A stretch of DNA of 64,000 nt from Pseudomonas sp. BGI-2 (GCF_004310295.1 NZ_SISB01000002.1:124001-188000); one strand, 5' to 3'. Positions 48,334 through 57,176 are shown, counted from the stretch's first letter. Numbers and translations are program-made. The notes: a model not told the origin generated them from the sequence alone.

Positions 48334-48705
48334 CTAGGTGGGAGCGACGTTGTCCACCGCGCGGTTCACGGCCAGTTCCGCGAGCATGATGATTTGCTGG
48401 ATTGCCATCGCCTTATGGCGTTGCGGGCCGATCAGGTCGGCGGCGAAATCGCTGGCCATCACGCTGGCGGATGCCAAGGATTCACAGGCATTGACCAACA
48501 GGCTTTCGGTGTCGTTGTCCGGGGCAATCATGAACATGGTGCTGGGGTGGCGGGGTTTTTCGGCGTAGTGGGCCGGGGGATCGAGGTAGTAGTCGAGGGC
48601 GCGTTTTATGGCTTCGCGGTCTCTGAGCAGTTCGTCGTCGCGCGATGTTTCGGGATCGGGAGTGGTGGTGTCGATGGGTGGATCGGGTACGATTTTCTTA
48701 GTCAT
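48334..48705 (-). CDS. DUF6124 family protein
   Basis: A 123-residue protein of a Pseudomonas-enriched family of unknown function: ALDYYLDPP, STMFMIAPDNDTESLLVNACESLASASVMASDFAADL and RHKAMAIQQIIMLAELAVNRALDN-like match the family as I recall it. It is probably cytoplasmic and helical. The ATG at 48705 lacks a ribosome site; AAGGAG lies 31 bases upstream, next to an in-frame GTG at 48732, so the true start may be upstream. The leader has a conserved-looking structure. Confidence 0.7.
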   Translation of the reverse strand: MTKKIVPDPPIDTTTPDPETSRDDELLRDREAIKRALDYYLDPPAHYAEKPRHPSTMFMIAPDNDTESLLVNACESLASASVMASDFAADLIGPQRHKAMAIQQIIMLAELAVNRAVDNVAPT

Positions 48706-48729
48706 TTGGGGAGTCAACTCAATTTGAGC

Positions 48730-48838
48730 CACTCCTTGTCGTTTCTCACGCGACGAAGAGGTGGCAGCTATGTGCGGAGTGAGAAACCGGTGACCCCAAA
48801 TCCGGCCGGACCGAGGTCCGCCCGCACACAGCCGCCAT
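48730..48838 (-). promoter_or_regulatory. Structured 5' leader of the DUF6124 gene (possible RNA switch)
   Basis: In plus-strand coordinates GTTTCTCAC (48741-48749) pairs with GTGAGAAAC (48779-48787). GGTGGCAGCTATGTGCGG (48760-48777) pairs imperfectly with CCGCACACAGCCGCC (about 48821-48836). CACTCC over the AAGGAG region (48730-48735) can pair with GGAGTG (48776-48781). These pairings overlap or cross, so they are mutually exclusive or form a pseudoknot, and one covers the Shine-Dalgarno sequence. This is inferred only from base pairing. Confidence 0.45.
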
Positions 48839-49057
48839 AGTGCATTACAGGCAGCGAATAAGCTGGCGGCAATTATGGTGGTACTGATGTTGGATTAACA
48901 GGTCTACCAGGTTCTCACACCCGATCACTGAGTCTTCAGTGACAGCCCCAGACTAGACAGCCCACGTCCGACGAACAACCTGAAAAAAGCGTGGGAAACG
49001 TCCGCCATTTTTGCATTCGTATAAACACATCTAAACAACCCCAGAATCACAATCCCC

Positions 49058-49146
49058 CTGTGGGAGCGGGCTTGCTCGCGAAAGCGGTATGTCTGTCTCG
49101 TTGATGCTGGACGTGCCGCCGCCTTCGCGAGCAAGCCCGCTCCCAC
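49058..49146. repeat. REP pair, GCGAGCAAGCCCGCTCCCAC type
   Basis: Inverted arms at 49058-49084 and about 49122-49146. It is immediately followed by a second pair of another subtype. Confidence 0.9.
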
Positions 49147-49191
49147 GGTGGATTTGTGTCGAACACGGAACCTGTGAACGACGATAAACCC

Positions 49192-49282
49192 CTGTAGGAG
49201 TGAGCCTGCTCGCGATAGCGGAGTGTCAGGCAAAGTGATGCTGAATATGCCGCCGTCATCGCCAGCAGGCTAGCTCCCACAG
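49192..49282. repeat. REP pair, GAGCCTGCTCGCGATAG type
   Basis: Inverted arms at 49192-49219 and about 49255-49282, the second pair in tandem downstream of the FecCD permease gene. Confidence 0.85.
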
Positions 49283-49303
49283 GTTCCGTGGTGTGCTTGT
49301 GGA

Positions 49304-50314
49304 TCAGCGGCGGCGCATGAGGCCGATGAAAAACAACCCGCCAATCGCCGCCGTGGCCACGCCAATCGGCAGGTCTTCCGGGGCGATCAGGGTGCGGGCG
49401 GCCACATCGACCCAGACGAGGAAAATACTGCCCAGCAATACACACACCGGCAGCAATCGTCGGTGTTCGGCCCCGACCAGTCGACGGGCAATGTGCGGCA
49501 CCATCAGCCCGACAAACCCGATGGAACCACTGATCGACACCAGTACTCCGGTCATCAACGACGCAATCAAAAACACGCGCAGGCGTACGGTGCGGGCGTT
49601 GAACCCAAGGGTCACTGCCGTCTGTTCACCAGCCATCAAAGCGTTCAGCGGTCGGGCCATGCCCAGCAGCAAAACCAGTCCCAGCAACACACTGGCGGCC
49701 GGCACCGCAAGCAACTCCCAACGCGCCAGCCCGAGCCCGCCCAGCATCCAGAACATCACCGCGGAACTCGCCCGATGGTCACCGAGAAACAGCAGCAAAT
49801 TGGCAATCGCCATCATCACGAACGACACCGCCACGCCGCACAGCAGAAGCCGGTCACTGTCCAGCCGACCGTTGCGATTGGCGATCATCAGTACGATCAA
49901 CATGCTCAGCAGCGCGCCGATAAACGCTGCAATCGGCAAGGTCAGCAGGCCGACGATTTCACCGACATGCAGCACCACAATCACCGCGCCAAGGGTCGCG
50001 CCGGAAGTGACCCCGAGCAGATGCGGGTCGGCCAATGGATTGCGCGTCACCGCTTGCAACACCGCGCCGATCAGCGCCAACCCGGCACCCACCAGCGCGC
50101 CCAACAGCATGCGCGGTACACGGATCAACCAGACGATATGTTCCTGTCCTGCGGCCCAGTCCGGAACGCCGAAACCAAACATCTTGTGCAGCAATATCCG
50201 CCACACCACCTCCACCGGAACCCGCGCCGGACCGAAGCCCAGCGACACCACGCACGACACCAGCAACAGCGCACCGAGCATCACCAGCAGCAAGGCATAG
50301 CGACGATCAATCAT
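49304..50314 (-). CDS. FecCD-family ABC transporter permease
   Basis: A 336-residue permease with about ten membrane helices. RVPRMLLGALVGAGLALIGAVLQAVTRNPLADPHLLGVTSGATLG and GSIGFVGLMVPHIARRLVGAEHRRLLPV are signatures of iron-siderophore, heme and cobalamin permeases (FecCD/BtuC). It works with the binding protein and ATPase encoded just upstream; the start overlaps the binding-protein stop by four bases. The substrate is not certain. Confidence 0.92.
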   Translation of the reverse strand: MIDRRYALLLVMLGALLLVSCVVSLGFGPARVPVEVVWRILLHKMFGFGVPDWAAGQEHIVWLIRVPRMLLGALVGAGLALIGAVLQAVTRNPLADPHLLGVTSGATLGAVIVVLHVGEIVGLLTLPIAAFIGALLSMLIVLMIANRNGRLDSDRLLLCGVAVSFVMMAIANLLLFLGDHRASSAVMFWMLGGLGLARWELLAVPAASVLLGLVLLLGMARPLNALMAGEQTAVTLGFNARTVRLRVFLIASLMTGVLVSISGSIGFVGLMVPHIARRLVGAEHRRLLPVCVLLGSIFLVWVDVAARTLIAPEDLPIGVATAAIGGLFFIGLMRRR

Positions 50315-51258
50315 TCGCCGTGGAACCCTTTGGCCAGGGTTTCAACCGCCAGCACGTTGTCGATGCCCGGCGTGGCCTGCACATACGGAATCACGATGAA
50401 ACGCTGGTTCTTGATCGCGTCCACCGATTGCAGCGCTTTGTTATTGAGCAGAAATTGCTCCTTCTGCTCGGCGGTGACTTCGCCATAGTCGACGATCACG
50501 ATCACCTGCGGATTGCGCTCGACCACGTTTTCCCAGTTCACGCGCGTCCAGCTCGCCTCGACGTCGTCCAGAATGTTGCGCCCGCCCGCTGCGTCGATCA
50601 GTGCCTGCGGCATGCCGAGGCGGCCGGAGGTCATGGCGCGGTCTTCGCCGCTGTCGTAGAGGAACACGCGCGGTTTATCGGCGGGCAGCTCCTTGCGCAC
50701 CTCGGCGACTTGCGCCTGCATGTCGGCGATCAGGGCATTGGCGCGATCCTGCACGTCAAAGATTTTGCCGAGGTTGCGCAGGTCGTTGTAGGTGTCTTCC
50801 AGACTGGCCGGTGGGCGCTTCATGACGAAGGCGCAGGACTCGGTCAGCTCATAGACATTGATGCCCAATGGCTGGAGCGTTTGCGGCGTGAGGTCGCCGC
50901 CCACGCGCATGCCGTAATCCCAGCCGGCGAAGAAGAAATCGACGTTGGCGTTGAGCAGGGTTTCCACCGACGGGTATTTGGCTGCCAGCTCCGGCAGACC
51001 GTCGAGGATAGTCTGCATCTGGGGCGTGACCGACTTCCAGCCCGTCACGCCGCTGTAGCCGGCCATGCTCGGTTTTAGACCGAGGGCGAGCATCATCTGG
51101 GTCATGTTGATGTCGTGGCTGACCGCGTGTTTCGGCCCTTGCTTGAACGTCACTTCGCGGTTGCAGCTCTGGATCGTCAATGGATATTTCGTGGTCTCGG
51201 CCAACGCTTGGGCACTGCCCAGCAGCAGAACGACGCAAAGCAGGGAACGCAAAGTCAT
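50311..51258 (-). CDS. Siderophore/cobalamin-type ABC transporter substrate-binding protein
   Basis: A 315-residue class III periplasmic binding protein with a signal peptide (MTLRSLLCVVLLLGSAQALA). TIQSCNREVTFKQGPKHAVSHDINMTQMMLALGLKPSMAGYSG and RVFLYDSGEDRAMTSGRLGMPQALIDAAGG are typical of iron-complex binding proteins. A cysteine pair (QSCNRE and ESCAFV) may form a disulfide. The ATG at 51258 overlaps the ATPase gene stop. No receptor gene remains upstream except a stub, so its ligand is unclear. Confidence 0.9.
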   Translation of the reverse strand: MTLRSLLCVVLLLGSAQALAETTKYPLTIQSCNREVTFKQGPKHAVSHDINMTQMMLALGLKPSMAGYSGVTGWKSVTPQMQTILDGLPELAAKYPSVETLLNANVDFFFAGWDYGMRVGGDLTPQTLQPLGINVYELTESCAFVMKRPPASLEDTYNDLRNLGKIFDVQDRANALIADMQAQVAEVRKELPADKPRVFLYDSGEDRAMTSGRLGMPQALIDAAGGRNILDDVEASWTRVNWENVVERNPQVIVIVDYGEVTAEQKEQFLLNNKALQSVDAIKNQRFIVIPYVQATPGIDNVLAVETLAKGFHGE

Positions 51259-52043
51259 GGTTGGGTTATCCAGGTGATTCGAGGGTAGCCGTGCAAGGGG
51301 TGTTGATCGATCAGCGCTTCGACGCCAAATACTTCGCGCAGCAGCGGGGCGGTCAGGACTTCTTTCGGTGTGCCGCTGGCAACAATGCGACCGTGATTGA
51401 TCACGTACAAACGATCGCAGAAAGCGGCGGCCAGATTGAGGTCGTGGATGCTGGCTAACGTGCCGATTTTCAGGCGTTTGACCAGTTGCAGCAGTTCGAG
51501 CTGATAGCGTGGGTCGAGGTGGTTGGTCGGCTCGTCGAGAACCAGCAATTGCGGTTGTTGAGCCAAGGCGCGGGCAAGAATCACACGTTGTTTTTCTCCG
51601 CCGGAGAGGGTGGCGAAGGCGTGGTCTTCGAAGCCTTTGAGGCCGACTGATTCGAGGGACTGGGTCGCGAGATTGCGGTCTTCGAGGGTGTCGCCGTCGA
51701 ACAGACCCTTGTGCGGCGTGCGGCCCATGGCGACCACCTCGTCGACGGTCAGGCCGAAGGCGTCGGGGAACTCCTGCAATACCACGGCGATGCGTTGTGC
51801 GCACCAGCGTGAGGATTGCTTCCAGACATTGTGGTGGTCGAGCCGGACCTCGCCGCTCTCCGGTTTGCTGAAGCGATAAGCGCAACGCAGCAGGCTGGTC
51901 TTGCCGCTGCCGTTGGGGCCGATCAACCCGACGAACTCACCGGCGGCCACGTGCAAGGAGGCATCACGCAGCTGGAACTGGTGATGACAATGGCCGTGGC
52001 CCAAGGGCGTCCAGGCGAGGTGTGTGAGGTTCAGCGAGGTCAT
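51255..52043 (-). CDS. Siderophore/cobalamin-type ABC transporter ATPase
   Basis: A 262-residue FepC/BtuD-type ATPase. Walker A is GPNGSGKTS, the signature LSGGEKQRVILARAL, Walker B LLVLDEPTNHLDP, with the switch histidine in ASIHDLNLAAAFCDRLYVI. Its N-terminus is slightly longer and histidine-rich (GHGHCHHQFQL). It is the first intact gene of the three-gene import operon, and the whole set is leftward. Confidence 0.92.
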   Translation of the reverse strand: MTSLNLTHLAWTPLGHGHCHHQFQLRDASLHVAAGEFVGLIGPNGSGKTSLLRCAYRFSKPESGEVRLDHHNVWKQSSRWCAQRIAVVLQEFPDAFGLTVDEVVAMGRTPHKGLFDGDTLEDRNLATQSLESVGLKGFEDHAFATLSGGEKQRVILARALAQQPQLLVLDEPTNHLDPRYQLELLQLVKRLKIGTLASIHDLNLAAAFCDRLYVINHGRIVASGTPKEVLTAPLLREVFGVEALIDQHPLHGYPRITWITQP

Positions 52044-52077
52044 GCATTTGCTCTGAATTATTCGGTGTTGCTCATGA

Positions 52078-52203
52078 CCTCTTCGCGGGCAAGTCGGATC
52101 GCCGCCCGCACGCTCCTACAGGGTTTGTGTCGGTCACACATATTACGTACGACACAACTCTGTAGGAGCGTGCGGGCGGCGATCCGACTTGCCCGCGAAG
52201 AGG
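52078..52203. repeat. Extended REP pair with insertion in both arms
   Basis: Two nearly perfect complementary arms of about 45 bases (52078-52122 and 52161-52203). Both carry the insertion GTCGGATCGCCGCCCGCAC in the middle of the REP core. It sits between the TonB receptor stub and the ABC ATPase gene. Confidence 0.9.
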
Positions 52204-52211
52204 CCGGATGC

Positions 52212-52372
52212 TTAAAACATATAATCCGCGGTGACAAAGAACGACCGCGGCTCACCAAGGGGCCACTGCTGCCCCTCATTGTATTGGCTTTGCGCATACT
52301 GCCGGTCAAAACAGATTGTTCACCTGAAACCCCAGCGTCGTATTACGCAACGCCTTCCTGTGAATCACTTCT
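52212..52372 (-). pseudogene. TonB-dependent receptor, 3' remnant with frameshift
   Basis: Read on the minus strand, one frame gives LRNTTLGFQVNNLF and then stops. After removing one T from the run of four at that point, the frame continues DRQYAQSQYNEGQQWPLGEP, RSFFVTADYMF and a stop (52212-52214). NNLFD-Y and a final aromatic residue are the invariant end of TonB-dependent receptors. The rest of the receptor gene (about 2 kb) is missing; the fragment starts right after a terminator. In its intact form it probably served the adjacent ABC transporter. Confidence 0.8.
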
Positions 52373-52375
52373 TCA

Positions 52376-52404
52376 AAAGAAAACCCGCAGCCAGGGCTGC
52401 GGGT
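52376..52404 (-). terminator. Rho-independent terminator after the PepSY gene
   Basis: ACCCGCAGCC and GGCTGCGGGT form a perfect 10-base stem around AG; on the minus strand it is followed by TTTCTTTT. It would end leftward transcription of the copper block. Confidence 0.85.
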
Positions 52405-52502
52405 CAGGCGGTGCATTTGGCGTTATACAGTAACACTAAAATTTACCGGGAGATAAGCGCGGAAAGTCTACAGATCCCTCTAAGCCACGCATCTCGCCTG
52501 TT

Positions 52503-53882
52503 TCATGATGAAGATGAGGCCGATTCAGTTTGCCGGGTGAAGCGCGAAAACAGCACGCGATCCAGCAGCCACACCACCACCAACGAAGCACCCACCAGCG
52601 GAAACGCCACGGCCAGGGCGAACATGATCACCATCGCGGTTTTCCATTTCGGCAGGTCGTGGCGCAACGGCGGCACACCGATCTTGCCTTGCGGACGACG
52701 CTTCCACCAGATCACCACGCCGCTGACCGCGCTGAGCAGAATCATCAGGCAGATCAGCAACACGATGATCTGGTTGAGCACGCCGAACATCTTGCCTTCG
52801 TGCAACATCACGCCGATTTCCGTGGCGCGGGCGACGGTGCCGTATTGCTCGTAGCGCACGTCGGCGAGGACATCGCCGGTGTACTGATCGACATGCAGCG
52901 TGGCGTCGTTGCGCGGGTCGTCGGCAAACACGGCGATGGTGAACACGCCCGTTGCAGTGGTTGGGAAGGTGATGCTGTAACCCGGCTCGACCTTGCGCTG
53001 CACGGCGATGTTCTGCACGTCTTGCAGGCTGATGGTCGGCGCGGCAGGGCCGGCTTTTGCGCCGTCGTGGGCCATGTGTTCGGCGTGGGCGCCGGACATC
53101 GGCATCGGCGTGTTTTCCATGGCCCAGGGCACGGTCTGGCGAGTGGCGGTGTTGAGGCTGCGGGCCTCGACGTCGGACTTGGGCACGTTGTCCCACATCG
53201 CCGCCGGGAACACGTTCCACACCTGCGCGTATTTCTGGCCCCAGAACCCGGTCCAGGTCATGCCGCTAAGCAGCATCACCAGCAAAAACGCGGCGCCCCA
53301 GAAACCGGTGACGGCATGCAAATCGCGCCACAACACCCGACCGCGACTGGTCAGGCGCGGCCACAAAATACCCGCGGCCTGGCCACGGGGCCACCACAGA
53401 AATACGCCGGAAACCACCAGCACCACGGCCCAACCGGCGGCCAGTTCGACCAAACGATCACCGACGGTGCCGATCATCAATTCGCCGTGAATTGCTCGCG
53501 CCACCGCTTGCAGATTCTTCTTGGCGTCTTGCTCACCGAGGATGTCGCCCTGGTAGGGGTCGACGAACACGTTAAGCTCGTTACCGCCATTGATCACCAC
53601 AAACTGCGCGCTGCGCTCGGCGTTGACCGGCGGCAGGTACTGTTTGATCGTGGCTTGTGGGTACGCCTGTTTCACCCGCTTGAGCAGGTCGTCGGCCGGG
53701 ACGCTGTGATGCCCGGCCGGGACGTTCATCAGGCTGCCGTACATCAACGGATCGAGTTGCGGCTTGAACAGGTAGATGACACCGGTCAGGGCCAGCATCA
53801 CCATGAAAGGCGCGACGAACAGACCGGCATAGAAATGCCAGCGCCAGGCCAGGTTGTAGAAATTCACTTTGGGCTGTTTCAT
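52503..53882 (-). CDS. PepSY-associated membrane protein
   Basis: A 459-residue PepSY-TM protein. The first helix follows NFYNLAWRWHFYAGLFVAPFMVMLALTGVIYLF, then two PepSY-like periplasmic parts, WWPRG, a central helix pair (DLHAVTGFWGAAFLLVMLLSGMTW) and a C-terminal WWKRRP-containing helix. A Met/His-rich loop (ENTPMPMSGAHAEHMAHDG) could bind copper. Such proteins are often linked to siderophore or metal receptors, sometimes as ferric or cupric reductases. The ATG at 53882 (MKQPKVNF) has GGAG upstream. It follows oprC on the same strand. Confidence 0.85.
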   Translation of the reverse strand: MKQPKVNFYNLAWRWHFYAGLFVAPFMVMLALTGVIYLFKPQLDPLMYGSLMNVPAGHHSVPADDLLKRVKQAYPQATIKQYLPPVNAERSAQFVVINGGNELNVFVDPYQGDILGEQDAKKNLQAVARAIHGELMIGTVGDRLVELAAGWAVVLVVSGVFLWWPRGQAAGILWPRLTSRGRVLWRDLHAVTGFWGAAFLLVMLLSGMTWTGFWGQKYAQVWNVFPAAMWDNVPKSDVEARSLNTATRQTVPWAMENTPMPMSGAHAEHMAHDGAKAGPAAPTISLQDVQNIAVQRKVEPGYSITFPTTATGVFTIAVFADDPRNDATLHVDQYTGDVLADVRYEQYGTVARATEIGVMLHEGKMFGVLNQIIVLLICLMILLSAVSGVVIWWKRRPQGKIGVPPLRHDLPKWKTAMVIMFALAVAFPLVGASLVVVWLLDRVLFSRFTRQTESASSSS

Positions 53883-53941
53883 CGGTTGTGCTCCGCTTGG
53901 CTTGGTTCTTTTGTTGTTGTCTGGTGACTGCTGCGCAGTCA

Positions 53942-54019
53942 TTCGCGGGCAAGCCTCGCTCCTACAGATTGAGGTGTTCCTGTAGGAGCGAGCGGTGCGG
54001 CGATCCGACTTGCCCGCGA
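53942..54019. repeat. REP pair with asymmetric insertion
   Basis: The left arm (53942-53967) is normal; the right arm (53980-54019) carries GCGGTGCGGCGATCCGACTT in its centre. It lies between oprC and the PepSY gene. Confidence 0.85.
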
Positions 54020-54024
54020 TGCTT

Positions 54025-56142
54025 TTAGAAGCTCATGTCCACCTTGGTCCAGAGCGTTCGCCCCGGTTCTTTAATGGCCTGCGGGTCATTGGCCGGGTAG
54101 CCAAAACCGGCGTTGCCGGCCAGGTTCAAATGCTCGGCGTACGCCTTGCCGAACAGGTTGTCGACGCCACTGCTGACCTTCCAGTTCTTGTTGATGCGAT
54201 AGGCACCATTGAGCGAGAACACGCCAAAACCCGAGGTCTTGTCGAAGTCCTTGCCCACCACGTTGCCCTTGTTCCGGTCGATGCGGTTTTGCGCCGCGAC
54301 CACGCGCCACAAGGCCCCGGCGCTCCAGTTGTCTTCGCTGTAGGTCAGGCCGAAACGCGCATCCAGCGGCGGCATTTGCGGCAATGCGTTGCCATCGCTG
54401 CTGTTCTTGCCCCAGGCGTAGGCCAGGGTCGCGTCGGCTTTCCAGTTGGAGGTCAACTGGTAAGCCGCTCCCAGTTCGCCGCCCATGATTCGCGCGTCAA
54501 TGTTCTGAGACTGAGAGGTGGTGCCCATCATGGTCGGGGTGTAGTTGAACAGGATGTAATCGCGCACCTGGCCGACGTAGCCCGAGGCCCAGGCTTCGAG
54601 GTCTTCGGTCTTGTATTGCAGGCCGAAATCGAGCTGGGTGGTTTTTTCAGGCTTGATCGAATCGAAGGCATTCACCGATCCTGCAGGCCCGGACTTGGGT
54701 GAAAACAGTTCCCAGTAATCCGGGAAACGCTGGCTGTGACCGAGGCCCGCATACAGCGTGGTCGGGCTGTCGGCCAGGTCGTGCTCGTAGCGGATGAAGC
54801 CGCTCGGCAAGGTGTCGGCGCGGGTGTCGTCGGCGGTCGGGTTGGGGCGGGTCATCATCCCGGAACCGGTGGTCTGCCGATAATCCTTGGCCGAGGCGCG
54901 GTCCAGGCGGGCGCCAGTGATCAGCCGGTCACGGTCGGCGGCGTACCAGGTCAGTTCGCTGAACACGCCGTAGTTATGGAAGTCGGCATCCTTGGTGTAC
55001 GGCAGATCCTTGTAGGTATCGATGCCCATGCTGCCGCGTTGGCGATGTTCGTTGGTCTGCGCGTCGATGCCGCTGATCAATTGCACATCGGCCCAGCGCC
55101 AAGTGGCCTTGACCCGCGCGCCGAGGGTCCGGCGGTCGACGTTGGAGGCCATCGGGCCGGCCATCATCCCGGTGCCGGACGGCGTGCGCAGGGTGTAGTT
55201 GTCCATCACGTGGTCGGCGTAGTTGTAGTAGATCTGCCCTTCGACCTTGTCCAGCACGTCGCCGATGTTGGACTTCTCGAACCGCAGGCCCAGGCTTTCA
55301 CGCTTGAACTGCGAGCCGTCCATGCCGCGCCCGGCGTAACGGGCTTCGCCATCGCCCTTGCCGGCGGTCAGTTCCAGCAGGGTGTCAGCGTCCGGGGTCC
55401 AGCCAACTGCCACATCGCCGTTCCATTTGTCATAGCGCGACGGCACGGTGTCGTTGTTGCCGTCCTTGTAGTCATCGGCGTGCGCGGTGTTGCCGATCAC
55501 GCGCACGTAACCCAACGGCCCGCCGGCAGCGGCGTCCACCACTTTGTCAAAGCGGCCGTTGGAGCCGGCCAATACACTGGCGTTCACTCGCGTACCGAGT
55601 TCGCCGAAGCTTTCCGGCTCACGGTCGAAGAGGATCGTGCCGGCCGATGCTCCCGGTCCCCACAGCACGGTTTGCGGGCCTTTGATAACGGTGAGTTTGT
55701 CGTAGGTTTCCGGCGAGATGTAGGAGGTGGGCGCATCCATCCGGCCGGGGCAGGCGCCGAGCAATTGGCCGCCGTTGGTGAGGATGTTCAGCCGCGAACC
55801 GAACATGCCGCGCAGCACCGGATCACCATTGGTGCCGCCGTTGCGTACCAGGGCGAAGCCGGGAATGGTTTTCAGGTAGTCGCCACCGTCGCTGGCCGGA
55901 ACGGGTTGGCGCGGGTCCTTGGGGTTGGTGACGATGGTCAGCGGCGAACTCGGCGCGATGGCGGTGATCACCGTCGGGCTCAGATCTTCACTGTGGCCCG
56001 CGTGTTCGTTGGCCAGCACCGTGGGTGTCAGCAATGCGCCGCAAAGGACGGCAGTAGCGTGCCTGAAACGAATACTCGATTCGTTCGGGGCAGAAGAAGC
56101 TTGGGCAGGGCGCAAGCGTGTGTCAGCAGTAAACCTGGACAT
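54025..56142 (-). CDS. oprC: TonB-dependent copper receptor OprC
   Basis: A 705-residue outer-membrane receptor. The plug domain contains PRQPVPASDGGDYLKTIPGF, NGGTNGDPVLRGMFGSRLNIL and the CxxxM element GACPGRMDAPT; the barrel contains the HxM element ADHVMDNY. Both elements correspond to the copper ligands of P. aeruginosa OprC. The C-terminus ends with GRTLWTKVDMSF. It imports copper using TonB energy. The ATG at 56142 (MSRFTADTR) has GGAA upstream; an ATG four codons earlier exists. It is the fourth gene of a five-gene leftward cluster. Confidence 0.92.
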   Translation of the reverse strand: MSRFTADTRLRPAQASSAPNESSIRFRHATAVLCGALLTPTVLANEHAGHSEDLSPTVITAIAPSSPLTIVTNPKDPRQPVPASDGGDYLKTIPGFALVRNGGTNGDPVLRGMFGSRLNILTNGGQLLGACPGRMDAPTSYISPETYDKLTVIKGPQTVLWGPGASAGTILFDREPESFGELGTRVNASVLAGSNGRFDKVVDAAAGGPLGYVRVIGNTAHADDYKDGNNDTVPSRYDKWNGDVAVGWTPDADTLLELTAGKGDGEARYAGRGMDGSQFKRESLGLRFEKSNIGDVLDKVEGQIYYNYADHVMDNYTLRTPSGTGMMAGPMASNVDRRTLGARVKATWRWADVQLISGIDAQTNEHRQRGSMGIDTYKDLPYTKDADFHNYGVFSELTWYAADRDRLITGARLDRASAKDYRQTTGSGMMTRPNPTADDTRADTLPSGFIRYEHDLADSPTTLYAGLGHSQRFPDYWELFSPKSGPAGSVNAFDSIKPEKTTQLDFGLQYKTEDLEAWASGYVGQVRDYILFNYTPTMMGTTSQSQNIDARIMGGELGAAYQLTSNWKADATLAYAWGKNSSDGNALPQMPPLDARFGLTYSEDNWSAGALWRVVAAQNRIDRNKGNVVGKDFDKTSGFGVFSLNGAYRINKNWKVSSGVDNLFGKAYAEHLNLAGNAGFGYPANDPQAIKEPGRTLWTKVDMSF

Positions 56143-56226
56143 GACAATTTCCATCGAACAGTCGTAAACGACACGGCCGGCAGCCTGTGGCTGTCTTCGA
56201 AACCGTGTGAAATCGGAGGTGCGTGT

Positions 56227-56676
56227 TTACGTGACGATGGGTGGCGCGCGGGTTCGGGCGCCAGGGAAGAAGGTTTGCCGGGCATGGCCCAGGCGAGGGG
56301 AAGGGGTGGTGAAGGTGGTGGCTGTCGGCGTGTCAAATGCGGCGAAAGTCTGGCCGCCAGTGAGCGCCGGACAATTGAACAACAGGCTGCAATAACCGCA
56401 TTTTTCCCAGAGCACATGGTGCGAGGCTTTGGGCGGGCAGTGTTCGGCGGCGGGTTGCGCGCCGTGGTCGGCGTGCTCCATGGCCGACATGTCCATGCTC
56501 ATGTCCATCGACAGGCTCATCGACATCGACGAGGCGCGTTGATCCATCGGCATCGACTGAGAAATCAGCGGGCCGATAAAGATCATCAGCATGGCGAACA
56601 GGCTGATCCAACTGCCGTGCGTCAGGCTTGACGACTGACGACGGTGTGCGGATGACCTAGCGCTAAGCGGGCGCAT
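56227..56676 (-). CDS. DUF2946 family protein, Met/His-rich
   Basis: A 149-residue membrane-anchored protein (ISLFAMLMIFIGPLIS) whose outside part starts with a striking methionine run (SMSMSLSMDMSMDMSAMEHADHG) and has WEKCGYCSLLFNCPAL. DUF2946 proteins are common in proteobacterial copper and siderophore clusters. The Met-rich run and the CxxC could bind Cu(I). It lies between the PCu(A)C gene and oprC. Confidence 0.82.
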   Translation of the reverse strand: MRPLSARSSAHRRQSSSLTHGSWISLFAMLMIFIGPLISQSMPMDQRASSMSMSLSMDMSMDMSAMEHADHGAQPAAEHCPPKASHHVLWEKCGYCSLLFNCPALTGGQTFAAFDTPTATTFTTPSPRLGHARQTFFPGARTRAPPIVT

Positions 56677-56696
56677 GGCGTTTTCTGCTCAGTCGG

Positions 56697-57176
56697 TTAC
56701 TGGGCGTGGGCGTGCATTTTCATGTCTTCCGGCGGCTTCTTCTGCACCGAGACTTCGACCGTCACGTCACCGGATTTTTCGAAGTGCAGGGTCAGCGGGA
56801 AGCGTTTGCCGTCGCTCAGCAGGCTGCGGTCTTTCAACTCCAGCAACATCACGTGGTAGGCCATCGGCGCAAACGTGACATTGCCACCGGCAGGAACATC
56901 GACGTTCGGCACTTGCTGCATTTTCATCAGATCGTTTTGCATGATGTGCTCATGCAATTGAGCAATACCTGCAATCGGCGAGTCGACGCTGAGCAGGCGG
57001 TCAGCGGTTTTGCCTGGGTTCTGAATGACAAAATAGGCCGCTACGGTTGGCGCGTTCGGCGGCAACTCCTGCGACCACGGGTGAGCGATCTCCAGTTCGC
57101 CCGCCTTGTATTCATGGGCATTGGCAAAGCAGGCAGGCAGCAGCAACGCAGCCAGAACGATGAGTTTATTCAACAT
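56697..57176 (-). CDS. Periplasmic copper chaperone PCu(A)C
   Basis: A 159-residue protein with a signal peptide (MLNKLIVLAALLLPACFANA) followed by the cupredoxin-like PCu(A)C domain: IAHPWSQELPPNAPTVAAYFVIQN, HEHIMQNDLMKMQQV and APMAYHVMLLEL. The Met/His residues correspond to the H(M)-x10-M-x21-H-x-M copper site. The tail is also rich in copper ligands (MKMHAHAQ). It would carry Cu(I) in the periplasm, for instance to cytochrome oxidase assembly. Confidence 0.92.
   Translation of the reverse strand: MLNKLIVLAALLLPACFANAHEYKAGELEIAHPWSQELPPNAPTVAAYFVIQNPGKTADRLLSVDSPIAGIAQLHEHIMQNDLMKMQQVPNVDVPAGGNVTFAPMAYHVMLLELKDRSLLSDGKRFPLTLHFEKSGDVTVEVSVQKKPPEDMKMHAHAQ

Larger units (their letters stand above)
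48733..49303. other. Intergenic region with leader structure and two REP pairs
   Basis: About 570 bases without a gene: the DUF6124 leader (48730-48838), roughly 200 bases in which I see nothing recognisable, then two adjacent REP pairs of different subtypes. Confidence 0.6.

Noticed and set aside
52405..52502. Possible mobile element remnant after the PepSY gene
   Set aside because: The sequence is AT-richer than its surroundings, but I find no terminal repeats, target duplication or transposase fragment.
54736..56631. 631-residue open frame on the plus strand
   Set aside because: It lies opposite oprC and DUF2946, both strongly supported; composition (Val/Gly/His/Arg-rich) is typical of an antisense shadow.
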